Assembly (NCBI RefSeq): GCF_002097715.1
Contig: NZ_CP020737.1
Span: 1,736,001 to 1,800,000, forward strand
DNA: 64,000 bases
Direction of reading: 5' to 3'
DNA from: Burkholderia ubonensis subsp. mesacidophila
GTDB lineage: Bacteria; Pseudomonadota; Gammaproteobacteria; Burkholderiales; Burkholderiaceae
The translations under genes and the position numbers were made by a program. Under the pieces are notes generated by a model. That model was not told where the DNA came from. It did no database searches and saw only the letters and a list, made by a program, of their open reading frames with translations. Of this stretch, positions 9,049 to 16,521 are shown piece after piece (within the stretch, counting starts at the first letter, position 1; each line of letters starts with the position of its first letter).

Positions 9049-10527
9049 ATGACGATGAAAGACAGCAAGACGAGTGCGCGCGAGCGCGCCCGGCGCATGC
9101 CGGATACGGGCCGCCGAGGATTCATCCGGCTTTCGGCCGCCTGGCTGGGCATGCCGCTGCTGGGCAGCCTGGCCGCGTGCGGCGGAGAGGGGGCGTCCGA
9201 CCCGGCGGCGTCGCCGCGCACGCAGCCGTCGGCGCGGCAGGCCGCGTACCGGCTGCCGGCCGAGGATGCGCCGCATGCATTGACCTACATGGCCTTCGCG
9301 TCCGGCGCGGAAGGCATCTGGACACCGGTCACGCCGCAGAGCACGAATGCCGGCATCGACCGGGTTCGCGCGGACCTGATGGATGTCGCGAAGGCGATCG
9401 GCGCGTTCGAACCGGTCAACATGCTGGTGCTGCCGGGCGATCTCGACGCGGCGAGCGCGCTGCTCGCGACCGCGAGCGCCGCGAACCCCGACCTGCACGC
9501 GCGCTATGCGGCGCGCCCCGTGGGCACGGGCGGGATCAACCTGGTTTCGGTGGCCGACGGCTTCGACGATTTCTGGGTGCGCGACACGGGCTGCGTGTTC
9601 GTCAGGGACACGGCGAACGGCAATGCGCTGGGCGCCGTCGGCTTCAATTTCAACGGCTGGGGCAACGCGAACACCGATGGCGTGGGCGTCGGCCAGGGGG
9701 GGATCCCGCCGGCGGTCGCGGCCGCGAGCAACCGGTCGAAGGCGGGAAAGTTCTTCCAGCCGTTCGTCCGCGACAGCGGGGTGGCGGACCGGATGGCGCA
9801 GGCGCATGGCGCGACCCTGACCCGGAGCACGTTGACGCTCGAAGGCGGCGCGATCGAATTCGACGGCGACGCGACGGCAATCCTCACGGAATCCGCCGTG
9901 CTGCACGTGAACCGGAATCCGCAGCTCTTCGACATCCCGAACGGCTCGATCGCCGAAGCGACGCTGCTGCCGACGGCCCGGGACACCGTGCTCGCCGAAC
10001 TGCAGCGCACGCTCGGCGTGCGCAAGATCATCTGGCTGCCGGGCACCGCGACCTATCCGCGCGGCGTCGCGACACCGGCCGCCGAGACCGACATCACGAA
10101 CGGCCACGTCGATTTCTATGCGCGGTTTCTCGCGCCGGGCGTGGTCGCCTACTGCTACGACGCGGCGAACACGACCGGCGAGCAGGCGTTGACGGAGGTT
10201 CATCGGCAGCGCTTCGTCGGGCAGACCGACGCGAACGGCCGGCCGCTGCAGCTCGTCGAGCTCGTGCCGCCAGCCAAATTCGGCACGTCTGCCGGCACGA
10301 GCCTGACCGAGCGGCAGATGACGAATTTCGCGGCCGGGTACGTCAATTTCTACACCTGCAACGGCGCGATCATCGTGCCGAAGTTCAACCACGACGCGTC
10401 CGATGCGGCCGCGGTTGCCGCGATCCGGCCGTATGCGGGGAGCCGGGCGATCGTCCAGGTGGATATTCTCGGCATCGCGTCGGGCGGCGGCGGCATTCAC
10501 TGCGCGACCCGGGAAGTTCCGGCGTGA
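9049..10527 (+). CDS. Second agmatine deiminase family protein, predicted Tat lipoprotein
   Basis: A 492-residue homologue of the preceding gene, longer by a larger N-terminal region and loop insertions. The N-terminus has R22-R23-G-F-I-R-L and a lipobox L-A-A-C ending at Cys44, so it looks like a Tat-exported lipoprotein. The family motifs are present: F-W-V-R-D-T-G, D-I-T-N-G-H-V-D-F-Y-A-R and the catalytic G-G-G-G-I-H-C (Cys485). GGAGTGA lies just upstream of the ATG; a second in-frame ATG six bases later is possible. The 171-base gap to the first gene suggests tandem duplication with possible co-transcription. The substrate cannot be named from sequence. Confidence 0.87.
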   Translation: MTMKDSKTSARERARRMPDTGRRGFIRLSAAWLGMPLLGSLAACGGEGASDPAASPRTQPSARQAAYRLPAEDAPHALTYMAFASGAEGIWTPVTPQSTNAGIDRVRADLMDVAKAIGAFEPVNMLVLPGDLDAASALLATASAANPDLHARYAARPVGTGGINLVSVADGFDDFWVRDTGCVFVRDTANGNALGAVGFNFNGWGNANTDGVGVGQGGIPPAVAAASNRSKAGKFFQPFVRDSGVADRMAQAHGATLTRSTLTLEGGAIEFDGDATAILTESAVLHVNRNPQLFDIPNGSIAEATLLPTARDTVLAELQRTLGVRKIIWLPGTATYPRGVATPAAETDITNGHVDFYARFLAPGVVAYCYDAANTTGEQALTEVHRQRFVGQTDANGRPLQLVELVPPAKFGTSAGTSLTERQMTNFAAGYVNFYTCNGAIIVPKFNHDASDAAAVAAIRPYAGSRAIVQVDILGIASGGGGIHCATREVPA

Positions 10528-10547
10528 CGCCGTCGCGCGCTCGACGC

Positions 10548-10563
10548 GGCCCGCCCGCGGGCC
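10548..10563 (+). other. Tight 7-bp stem-loop after the second deiminase gene
   Basis: GGCCCGC (10548-10554) pairs with GCGGGCC (10557-10563) over a 2-base gap, 20 bases after the stop. It is a possible transcript-end structure; the clear terminator lies further on at 10668. Confidence 0.35.
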
Positions 10564-10667
10564 GGTCGTGGCGTCATATCGATATCGAAATCGCTTCGTT
10601 GCCCGTGGCGCGCGTTTTCCTTAATCTGAACCCGTAGTTCGTGTGACACCTCCTTGACTGGGATTCG

Positions 10668-10696
10668 CGCCCGCTGGTTTCAGCGGGCGTTTTTTT
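10668..10696 (+). terminator. Strong Rho-independent terminator after the deiminase pair
   Basis: A perfect 9-bp stem CGCCCGCTG/CAGCGGGCG (10668-10676 with 10681-10689), 4-base loop and seven Ts. It lies 140 bases after the second deiminase gene; nothing gene-like lies between. Confidence 0.92.
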
Positions 10697-10845
10697 GTGT
10701 GGCGCGCGGCGCGCTGACCTATGCTGGTTCCTGCATGTTCCGTGCGAAGCAATTTCGTCGGACCTGACCGGCGCGGCGCGCTTCGACGTGTCGGCGCGTC
10801 GTGCGCATGTCGATTCGATGGCACGTCACGTCAAGGAGAACCACG

Positions 10846-11538
10846 ATGAGCAAACCCACGATCGTGCTCGTGCACGGCTTCTGGGGCGGCGCCGCGCACT
10901 GGGCGAAGGTGATCGTCGAACTCGCGCGCCTCGGGCATGCGTCGATGCACGCGGTCGAGCTGCCGCTGACGTCGCTCGCCGACGATGCGCAACGCACCCG
11001 CAAGATGGTCGCGCAGCAGCCGGGCCCGGTGCTGCTGGTCGGCCATTCGTACGGCGGCGCGGTGATCAGCGAGGCCGGCGACCTGCCGAACGTCGCGGGG
11101 CTCGTGTTCATCGCCGCGTTCGCGCCGGACGCGGGCGAAAGCCCCGGCGGGATCACGCAGGAACACCTGCCGGCGGCCGCGCCGAATCTCGCGCCGGACA
11201 GCGACGGCTATCTGTGGATCAAGCCCGACAAGTTCCACGAGAGTTTCTGCCAGGACCTGACGGCCGACGAAGCGCTCGTGATGGCCGTCACGCAGAAGGC
11301 GCCGCTCGCGAGCACCTTCGCGCAGCCCGTCAGCGCGCCCGCGTGGAAGTCGAAACCGTCGTGGTATCAGGTCTCGAGCGACGACCGGATGATCGCGCCG
11401 GAGAACCAGCAGCGGATGGCGGCGCGCATGCACGCGCGCAAGGTAGTCACGCTCGCGGCGAGCCATGCATCGCTCGCGTCGAAGCCGGTCGAGGTGGCCG
11501 CGTTGATCGACGAGGCGGCAAGCACGCTGGCCGCGTGA
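10846..11538 (+). CDS. Small alpha/beta hydrolase
   Basis: A 230-residue alpha/beta-hydrolase fold protein. The oxyanion-hole segment I-V-L-V-H-G-F-W-G-G is at residues 5-14. The nucleophile elbow G-H-S-Y-G-G has its Ser near residue 68, an acid lies near S-S-D-D-R, and the His is likely in A-S-H-A-S-L near the C-terminus. It resembles the salicylate-esterase/EstC-like group of small soluble hydrolases. The ATG at 10846 has AAGGAGA 6-7 bases upstream, so the in-frame GTG at 10801 is rejected. No signal peptide is seen, so it is cytoplasmic. Substrate unknown; neighbours (a terminator and an amino acid transporter) do not help. Confidence 0.85.
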   Translation: MSKPTIVLVHGFWGGAAHWAKVIVELARLGHASMHAVELPLTSLADDAQRTRKMVAQQPGPVLLVGHSYGGAVISEAGDLPNVAGLVFIAAFAPDAGESPGGITQEHLPAAAPNLAPDSDGYLWIKPDKFHESFCQDLTADEALVMAVTQKAPLASTFAQPVSAPAWKSKPSWYQVSSDDRMIAPENQQRMAARMHARKVVTLAASHASLASKPVEVAALIDEAASTLAA

Positions 11539-11665
11539 TGATCAGGCGGGCGCCTTCATCACGAAATCCGCAGAGCAAAGCACCATTTCTTGGTTCGGCT
11601 GCAGCGAGCACGCTGATACGTTAGCGGCTTCACGGCACCACCCGCCGTGAATTTCCTCGAACCGG

Positions 11666-11688
11666 GCCGCCGCGCGATCCGCGGCGGC
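11666..11688 (+). other. Leader hairpin upstream of the ABC binding-protein gene
   Basis: GCCGCCGCG (11666-11674) pairs perfectly with CGCGGCGGC (11680-11688) across a 5-base loop, 24 bases before the start codon of the substrate-binding protein. It may act in the leader of the transporter mRNA; no T-tract is present. Confidence 0.4.
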
Positions 11689-11712
11689 TCACATAACAAT
11701 CAGGTCGTGCTC

Positions 11713-12528
11713 ATGAAATTCCACACGCTCGCCAGCTGGCTCGTCGGTGCCGCGCTCGTCGCCGCCGGCACCGCCGCACACGCAGACCGTCTCGACGACA
11801 TCAGGAAGGCCGGCGTGCTGCGCGTTGCAACCTTCGACAGCAACCCGCCGTTCGGTTACGTCGACGCGAAGACCAACCACATCGTCGGCCTCGACGTCGA
11901 CTACGCGAAGGCGCTCGCCGACAAGCTCGGCGTGAAGCTGCAACTGCAGCCGACGAACCCGGCGAACCGCATTCCGTTCCTGACGTCGGGCAAGGTCGAC
12001 CTCGTGCTCGCGAACTTCACGATCACCGACGAGCGCGCGAAGCAGGTCGATTTCAGCATTCCGTATTTCTCGTCGGGCCAGCAGTTCCTCGCGAAGAAGG
12101 GCGTGCTGAAGTCCGCCGAGCAGCTGAACGGGCTGCGGGTCGGCGCGGACAAGGGCACGACCAACGAGATCACGCTGCGCGACAAGTATCCGAAGGCGAC
12201 GATCGTCGCGTACGACGACACGCCGTTCGCGTTCGCCGCGCTGCGCGCCGGCAACGTGCAGGCGATCACGCAGGACGGGCCGAAGCTGATCGGCCTGCTC
12301 GCGAACGTGCCGGACAAGCAGAACTACGAGATCCCGGCGTTCACGATCTCGAACGACTACATGGGCGTCGGCGTGCCGAAGGGCGAGACGCGCCTGCTCG
12401 GCTTCGTCAACGACACGCTGAAGGGGCTCGAGGCGAGCGGACGCGCGACGCAGATCTACGACGCGTGGTTCGGGCCGGCGACGAAGACGCCGCTCACGCG
12501 CATCTTCCACATCGGCGACAAGACCTGA
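11713..12528 (+). CDS. Polar amino acid ABC transporter, periplasmic binding protein
   Basis: A 271-residue family 3 solute-binding protein (SBP_bac_3). A cleavable signal peptide ends at A-H-A|D near residue 24. The mature protein begins with the typical I-R-K-A-G-V-L-R-V-A segment, followed by P-P-F-G-Y-V-D and F-T-I-T-D-E-R-A-K-Q-V-D-F-S. The ATG at 11713 is chosen because it gives the signal peptide; an in-frame upstream GTG would add 22 unlikely residues. It delivers a polar amino acid (glutamate/aspartate-like ligand possible, not provable) to the two permeases that follow. Confidence 0.9.
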   Translation: MKFHTLASWLVGAALVAAGTAAHADRLDDIRKAGVLRVATFDSNPPFGYVDAKTNHIVGLDVDYAKALADKLGVKLQLQPTNPANRIPFLTSGKVDLVLANFTITDERAKQVDFSIPYFSSGQQFLAKKGVLKSAEQLNGLRVGADKGTTNEITLRDKYPKATIVAYDDTPFAFAALRAGNVQAITQDGPKLIGLLANVPDKQNYEIPAFTISNDYMGVGVPKGETRLLGFVNDTLKGLEASGRATQIYDAWFGPATKTPLTRIFHIGDKT

Positions 12529-12595
12529 GCGCGCGGCGACACGCCACGACGCGACACGCGCGCCGCGATGCGCCGCCGGGACGACCGGCGCGTGC

Positions 12596-13375
12596 ATGGC
12601 GGCGCATTTCGTTGACTTCCGATCGCGGGCGCTACGCGTTCGCGCCACACGCATGCTCGGGTTGGCTCCCAAATACCTGTCCTGGCTCTGGCAGGGCTTC
12701 CTGCTGACGCTCGGCCTGTCGGCCGCGTCGGCCGTCGCCGCGATCGTCGGCGGTCTTGCGCTGTCGATCCTGCGCAACACACGTCACCGGGCGCTGCGCG
12801 CCGCGGTGGCGGCTTATGTCGTCACGTTCCGCAACACGCCGCTGCTCGTGCAATTGCTGTTCTGGTACTTCGGCGTCGCGTCGCTGCTGCCCGACACCTG
12901 GGTCGCGTGGCTGAACGCGGGCCATGCCTGGCATGCGGGCCCGCTCACGCTCGCGTGGCCGTCGTTCGAGTTCGTCGCCGGCTGGGTCGGGCTGAGCGCG
13001 TATACGGCCGCGTTCGTCGCGGAGGAATGCGAGGCCGGCCTGCGCGGCGTGCCGCTCGCGCAGCGCGACGCGGCCGCGGCGCTCGGGCTCACGCCGCTGC
13101 AGGCGCTGCGCTACGTGATCCTGCCGCAGGCGGTGCGCATCGCGTTGCCGCCGCTGTTCGGGCAGACCATGAATCTCGTGAAGAACTCGTCGCTGGCGAT
13201 GGCGATCGGCGTCGCCGAGCTGTCGTATGCGTCGCGGCAGGTCGAGACCGAAACCTTCAAGACCTTCGCCGCGTTCGGCGTCGCGACCGTGCTGTACGTC
13301 GCCGCCGCGGCCGCGATCGAGGCGGTCGCGTATGCGGCCGCGCAATGGCGCGACCGGCTAGGCGCGGCCGGCTAG
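12596..13375 (+). CDS. Polar amino acid ABC transporter permease 1
   Basis: A 259-residue inner-membrane permease of the HisMQ/GltJK type. It has several hydrophobic helices, the F-R-N-T-P-L-L-V-Q-L segment near residue 80, and the EAA loop (E-E-C-E-A-G-L-R-G-V plus A-L-G-L-T-P-L-Q-A-L). The EAA loop docks the ATPase. The start is ambiguous: ATG at 12596, or ATG at 12653, which gives the more typical beginning M-L-G-L-A-P-K-Y-L. It is co-transcribed with the binding protein (67-base gap) and the second permease. Confidence 0.87.
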   Translation: MAAHFVDFRSRALRVRATRMLGLAPKYLSWLWQGFLLTLGLSAASAVAAIVGGLALSILRNTRHRALRAAVAAYVVTFRNTPLLVQLLFWYFGVASLLPDTWVAWLNAGHAWHAGPLTLAWPSFEFVAGWVGLSAYTAAFVAEECEAGLRGVPLAQRDAAAALGLTPLQALRYVILPQAVRIALPPLFGQTMNLVKNSSLAMAIGVAELSYASRQVETETFKTFAAFGVATVLYVAAAAAIEAVAYAAAQWRDRLGAAG

Positions 13376-13391
13376 GCGCGGGGCATTGACG

Positions 13392-14129
13392 ATGGAATTC
13401 TCGCTGTTCGCCAACAATCTTCCGTACCTGCTGGTCGGCGCATTCCCGGACGGGCCGCTCGGCGGCGCCGCGCTGTCGCTGCTGCTCGCGATCGCGTCCG
13501 CGTGCGCGTCGGCAGTGCTGGGCGTCGCGCTCGGCGTCGCGATGGCGCTCGCGCGCGGCTGGGCGCGCGTGCTGCTGCTCGCGTTCATCGGCTTTTTCCG
13601 CGCGATTCCGGTGCTGATGCTGATCTTCTGGACGTATTTCCTGATGCCGATGCTGCTGCACACCGACGTGCCGGGGCTCGCGACGGTCGTGTGCGCGCTC
13701 GCGCTGATCGGCGGCGCGTATCTCGCGCACGCGGTGCATGCGGGAATCGTCGCGGCCGGCGCGGGGCAGTGGCAGGCGGGGTTGTCGCTCGGCCTCACGC
13801 GCGGGCAGACGGTGCGCTACGTGCTGCTGCCGCAGGCGATCCGGATCATGACGCCGTCGTTCGTGAACCAGTGGGTGTCGCTCGTGAAGGACACGTCGCT
13901 CGCGTATATCGTCGGCGTGCCGGAGCTGTCGTTCGTCGCGACGCAGGTGAACAACCGGCTGATGGTGTATCCGGCGCCGATCTTCCTGTTCGTCGCCGCG
14001 ATCTATCTCGTGCTGTGCACGTCGCTCGACGGCGCTGCGCGCTGGCTGCTGTCGCGTCGTCCGCGCGCGGAGCGCAGCGCGGGCACGACTGTTGAGCGCG
14101 CGCAGCCGGCGCGCGGCGCGACGCGTTGA
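13392..14129 (+). CDS. Polar amino acid ABC transporter permease 2
   Basis: A 245-residue partner permease with F-R-A-I-P-V-L-M-L-I near residues 70-80 and the EAA-loop segment L-G-L-T-R-G-Q-T-V-R-Y-V-L-L-P-Q-A-I-R-I. The ATG at 13392 lies 17 bases after the first permease stop; an in-frame TTG at 13386 is a weaker alternative. Together the two permeases form the heterodimeric channel. No ATP-binding subunit follows; the next gene converges from the other strand 25 bases later, so the ATPase must be encoded elsewhere or shared. Confidence 0.87.
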   Translation: MEFSLFANNLPYLLVGAFPDGPLGGAALSLLLAIASACASAVLGVALGVAMALARGWARVLLLAFIGFFRAIPVLMLIFWTYFLMPMLLHTDVPGLATVVCALALIGGAYLAHAVHAGIVAAGAGQWQAGLSLGLTRGQTVRYVLLPQAIRIMTPSFVNQWVSLVKDTSLAYIVGVPELSFVATQVNNRLMVYPAPIFLFVAAIYLVLCTSLDGAARWLLSRRPRAERSAGTTVERAQPARGATR

Positions 14130-14154
14130 GGCCGACCAGCAGGCGTCGTGCGCG

Positions 14155-15411
14155 TCAGGATGCGGTGTAGTGCGTGTTGAAGACCGCGCGCAGCGTCGAT
14201 TTGTCGCTGGCGAAGTCGCTCCACAGCGGGCCATCGGTCTGCGCGAACGCGAACGGCGCGGTGTTGATCGACGCGAGGCGGAAGCGCCATTCGGCGGCCT
14301 CCTGGCGGAACGCGGTGCGCTGCATGTCGGACAGGCCCGTCTGCGCTTCGGCAAGCGTGACGAGCGGGTCGACCGGCTGGTCGGCGACCCGCACCTCGAA
14401 GTGCAGGTGCGGGCCCGTCGCCGCGCCGGTCATGCCGACCGACCCGATGCGCTCGCCCTGCCTGACCCGCTCGCCGACCTTCAGCCCGTGCGCGAACGCG
14501 GACAGGTGCGCGTAATAGGTCGAATAGCCGTCGGCGTGATCGACGATCACGTAGCGGCCGTAGCCGCCCGGATCGGTGCCGACGAACGACACGGTGCCGT
14601 CGGCCGCCGCCTCGACGCGCGTGCCGCTCGGTGCGGCGAGATCGACGCCGGTGTGGAACGACATCGCCTGCGACAGCGGATGGATGCGCTCGCCGAAGAA
14701 CGAGCTGATGCGGGTCCACTTGACGGGCATCGTGAACGCGGCGGCCTCGAGCGGCGCGCCGTCGAGCGTGTAGTACGCGCCCTTGGCGGCGCCCGGGGGC
14801 TTGAACCACAGCGCGCCGAACGTGCGGCCCGCGACGCGCAGCTCGAGCGCGGTGAGGCGGGGCGCGCCCTGGTTCGTGTCGAACGCGAGGCGGTAGTAGT
14901 CGCCGCGATGCGCGCCTTCGCGCATCGGCACCTTGCCGCTGACGAGGTCGCCGAGCTGGATCCGCACTTCCGGCGGCAGGTCGAGACGGTTCAGCGTATC
15001 GGACAGCGTCAGCTCGATGTCGCCGGCGCGCAGGCCGTGCTCGGGCTCGGGCGGCGCGAGCGTGAACAGGTTCGCATAGCCGAGCATGTCGTTGCGGTGC
15101 GCGCTGAGCGGCGCGAACAGGCCCGGCTGCGCGTTGCGCTCGCCGATCGTCTGGACGAGCTCGTTCGTGACGAAATGCTGCGCGGTGGGAAACGGGGTGT
15201 CCGACAGTACGCGCAGCGGCGTCGCGGCCGCGCCGGTGTCGACGTCGCCCGGCAATTGCGAGACGGCCGGCAGCGTGACGGCGAGGCCGAGCGTGGCGAG
15301 GGCGCCGAGCACGGCGGCCGGCAGCATCGCGCGCACGAGCTGCCACGCGCGCGCGGGTCGCGGCACGGAAGAATCAGGGATTGCGGCAGACTTGACCAAG
15401 GGTGTCCACAT
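14155..15411 (-). CDS. M23 family metallopeptidase (peptidoglycan endopeptidase)
   Basis: A 418-residue protein with an N-terminal membrane anchor near residues 25-50, an OapA/LysM-like middle region, and a C-terminal LytM/M23 domain. Zn-ligand motifs are visible: F-H-T-G-V-D-L-A (HxxxD) and G-P-H-L-H-F-E (HxH). G-Y-G-R-Y-V-I-V-D-H and the Y-Y-A-H-L segment are typical of active peptidases, so it probably cleaves peptide cross-links of murein in the periplasm. I take the ATG at 15411 (M-W-T-P-L-V-K) as start; a longer frame to 15483 would run through the terminator hairpin of the upstream structured region. Confidence 0.88.
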   Translation of the reverse strand: MWTPLVKSAAIPDSSVPRPARAWQLVRAMLPAAVLGALATLGLAVTLPAVSQLPGDVDTGAAATPLRVLSDTPFPTAQHFVTNELVQTIGERNAQPGLFAPLSAHRNDMLGYANLFTLAPPEPEHGLRAGDIELTLSDTLNRLDLPPEVRIQLGDLVSGKVPMREGAHRGDYYRLAFDTNQGAPRLTALELRVAGRTFGALWFKPPGAAKGAYYTLDGAPLEAAAFTMPVKWTRISSFFGERIHPLSQAMSFHTGVDLAAPSGTRVEAAADGTVSFVGTDPGGYGRYVIVDHADGYSTYYAHLSAFAHGLKVGERVRQGERIGSVGMTGAATGPHLHFEVRVADQPVDPLVTLAEAQTGLSDMQRTAFRQEAAEWRFRLASINTAPFAFAQTDGPLWSDFASDKSTLRAVFNTHYTAS

Positions 15412-15484
15412 CCAGGAAAACGGTTCGAGGGAAGGGTGTGGGCTGGGACCGCCGGCAGAGGGGGGATGGCGGGCGTGCAACAAA

Positions 15485-15506
15485 ACAGGCCCCGTCAGGG
15501 GCCTGT
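15485..15506 (-). terminator. Rho-independent terminator, minus strand, upstream of the M23 gene
   Basis: A perfect 9-bp stem with a 4-base loop; in the minus-strand direction it is followed by TTTTGTTG. It is about 220 bases past the TetR stop and lies ahead of the M23 start. Confidence 0.75.
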
Positions 15507-15581
15507 GTCGTTTCCGTTCGACCCAACAGCGCGGGAGCAGCCCGCTTCGAACGGCGGCGCGATTGCCGGGTCAGGACCCGG
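15485..15581 (-). ncRNA. Candidate small RNA or leader: three stem-loops ending in a terminator
   Basis: On the minus strand, between the TetR gene and the M23 gene, three helices follow each other. (1) CCGGGTC/GACCCGG, 15575-15581 with 15566-15572. (2) A two-part helix, 15547-15553 with 15515-15521, enclosing 15541-15545 with 15531-15535. (3) ACAGGCCCC/GGGGCCTGT, 15498-15506 with 15485-15493, with TGAC loop and TTTTG after it on the minus strand. The last is a good Rho-independent terminator lying about 75 bases before the M23 start, so this is either the end of a small RNA or an attenuating leader. No protein frame explains it. Confidence 0.45.
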
Positions 15582-15724
15582 ATATCACGAAGACGCTAAA
15601 TAAAGATGACAGCGTCAGTCTACCGATGTTCCGCAAATTGAAGAAAATTTAAAACAGGGTCGGGAATGTTGTTTCGCAGAGCGGAAAATTGGGATAACTC
15701 CGGTGTTTTTTGCGCATCCGGACC

Positions 15725-16372
15725 TCATTCCGGCAATTTTTGCGCGCAGCGCCGAAGCGCGGCGGACGTGCGCAACGCGTCGAAGCCGGCGTCGAGGATC
15801 GCCTCGGCGTCCTTCCACAGATTGCCGCGCAGGCGGTTGGTCCAGATCATCGACGCGAACACGCCTTCGAGCAGCGACACGAGGTAGACGGCCGCGAGAT
15901 GCACGTCGAGCTCGGCGGCGACTTCGCCGCCCGCGGCCGCGCGGCGCAGCAGCGCCTTCGTGATCCGCAGCATCTGCAGCTCGAGCAGCAGGCGGCGCCG
16001 CAGCAGCGCGCCGTTCTCGTCGCTCTGTTCGCACTTCGTATACAGGATCACGAGCACGCGCTGCATCGAGCCCGGCTCGCCGCATTGCTCCAGGTAGTGC
16101 GACGCCGCGCGCCGCAGCGTGTCGAGCGCGGGCTGCCCGTCGCCGGCCTCGAAGCCTTCGGACGTGCGCGCGAACGCGCGGTCGCACATCGCGATGCACA
16201 CTTCCATCTTGTTCTTGTAGTGGCCGTAGACGGCGCCCCGCGACATGCCGGCGGCCTCCGCGAGGTCCGCCATCGCGGTTTGCGCGACGCCTTTCTCGAG
16301 CAGCACGAGCTCGGCGGCATCGAGGATCCGGTGCTTGATGGCAAGAGATTCTTCCCGGGTCTTGCGGGCCAT
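15725..16372 (-). CDS. amrR: TetR family repressor of the adjacent RND efflux operon (AmrR type)
   Basis: A 215-residue TetR/AcrR regulator. The helix-turn-helix lies at about residues 28-50, including A-E-A-A-G-M-S-R-G-A-V-Y-G-H-Y, which is very close to AcrR/AmrR/MexZ-type regulators. The C-terminal two thirds is the all-helical ligand-binding and dimer domain. It is divergent from the RND operon across 149 bases that contain a perfect palindrome (16446-16465) touching a consensus -10 box. The expected role is to repress amrAB-oprA until an inducer binds. The name follows the AmrR-AmrAB-OprA arrangement of Burkholderia. Confidence 0.88.
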   Translation of the reverse strand: MARKTREESLAIKHRILDAAELVLLEKGVAQTAMADLAEAAGMSRGAVYGHYKNKMEVCIAMCDRAFARTSEGFEAGDGQPALDTLRRAASHYLEQCGEPGSMQRVLVILYTKCEQSDENGALLRRRLLLELQMLRITKALLRRAAAGGEVAAELDVHLAAVYLVSLLEGVFASMIWTNRLRGNLWKDAEAILDAGFDALRTSAALRRCAQKLPE

Positions 16373-16445
16373 GTTGCGAAGTTCCTTACGTTTTGCTGTC
16401 GCTTTATTGAGACAATGTGGCGGTAAATTTAAAGCAGTGTGTATT

Positions 16446-16465
16446 TAATCAGTCGTGACTGATTA
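16446..16465. promoter_or_regulatory. Candidate AmrR operator palindrome
   Basis: TAATCAGTC-GT-GACTGATTA: perfect 9-bp arms (16446-16454 and 16457-16465). It lies in the divergent amrR/amrA intergenic region and overlaps the first bases of a TATAAT hexamer at 16464. Position and symmetry fit a TetR-family dimer site (inference). Confidence 0.65.
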
Positions 16466-16469
16466 TAAT
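16464..16469 (+). promoter_or_regulatory. Consensus -10 hexamer of the amrAB-oprA promoter
   Basis: A perfect TATAAT 53 bases before the amrA ATG. The -35 region (about 16441-16446) is poor, as is common for regulated promoters. The palindrome fills the spacer, so repressor binding would block polymerase. Confidence 0.5.
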
Positions 16470-16521
16470 CGGCCACCCTGAGCCGCCGCATTTTACTGGC
16501 GGCGCACGATTCGAGGTCCAT

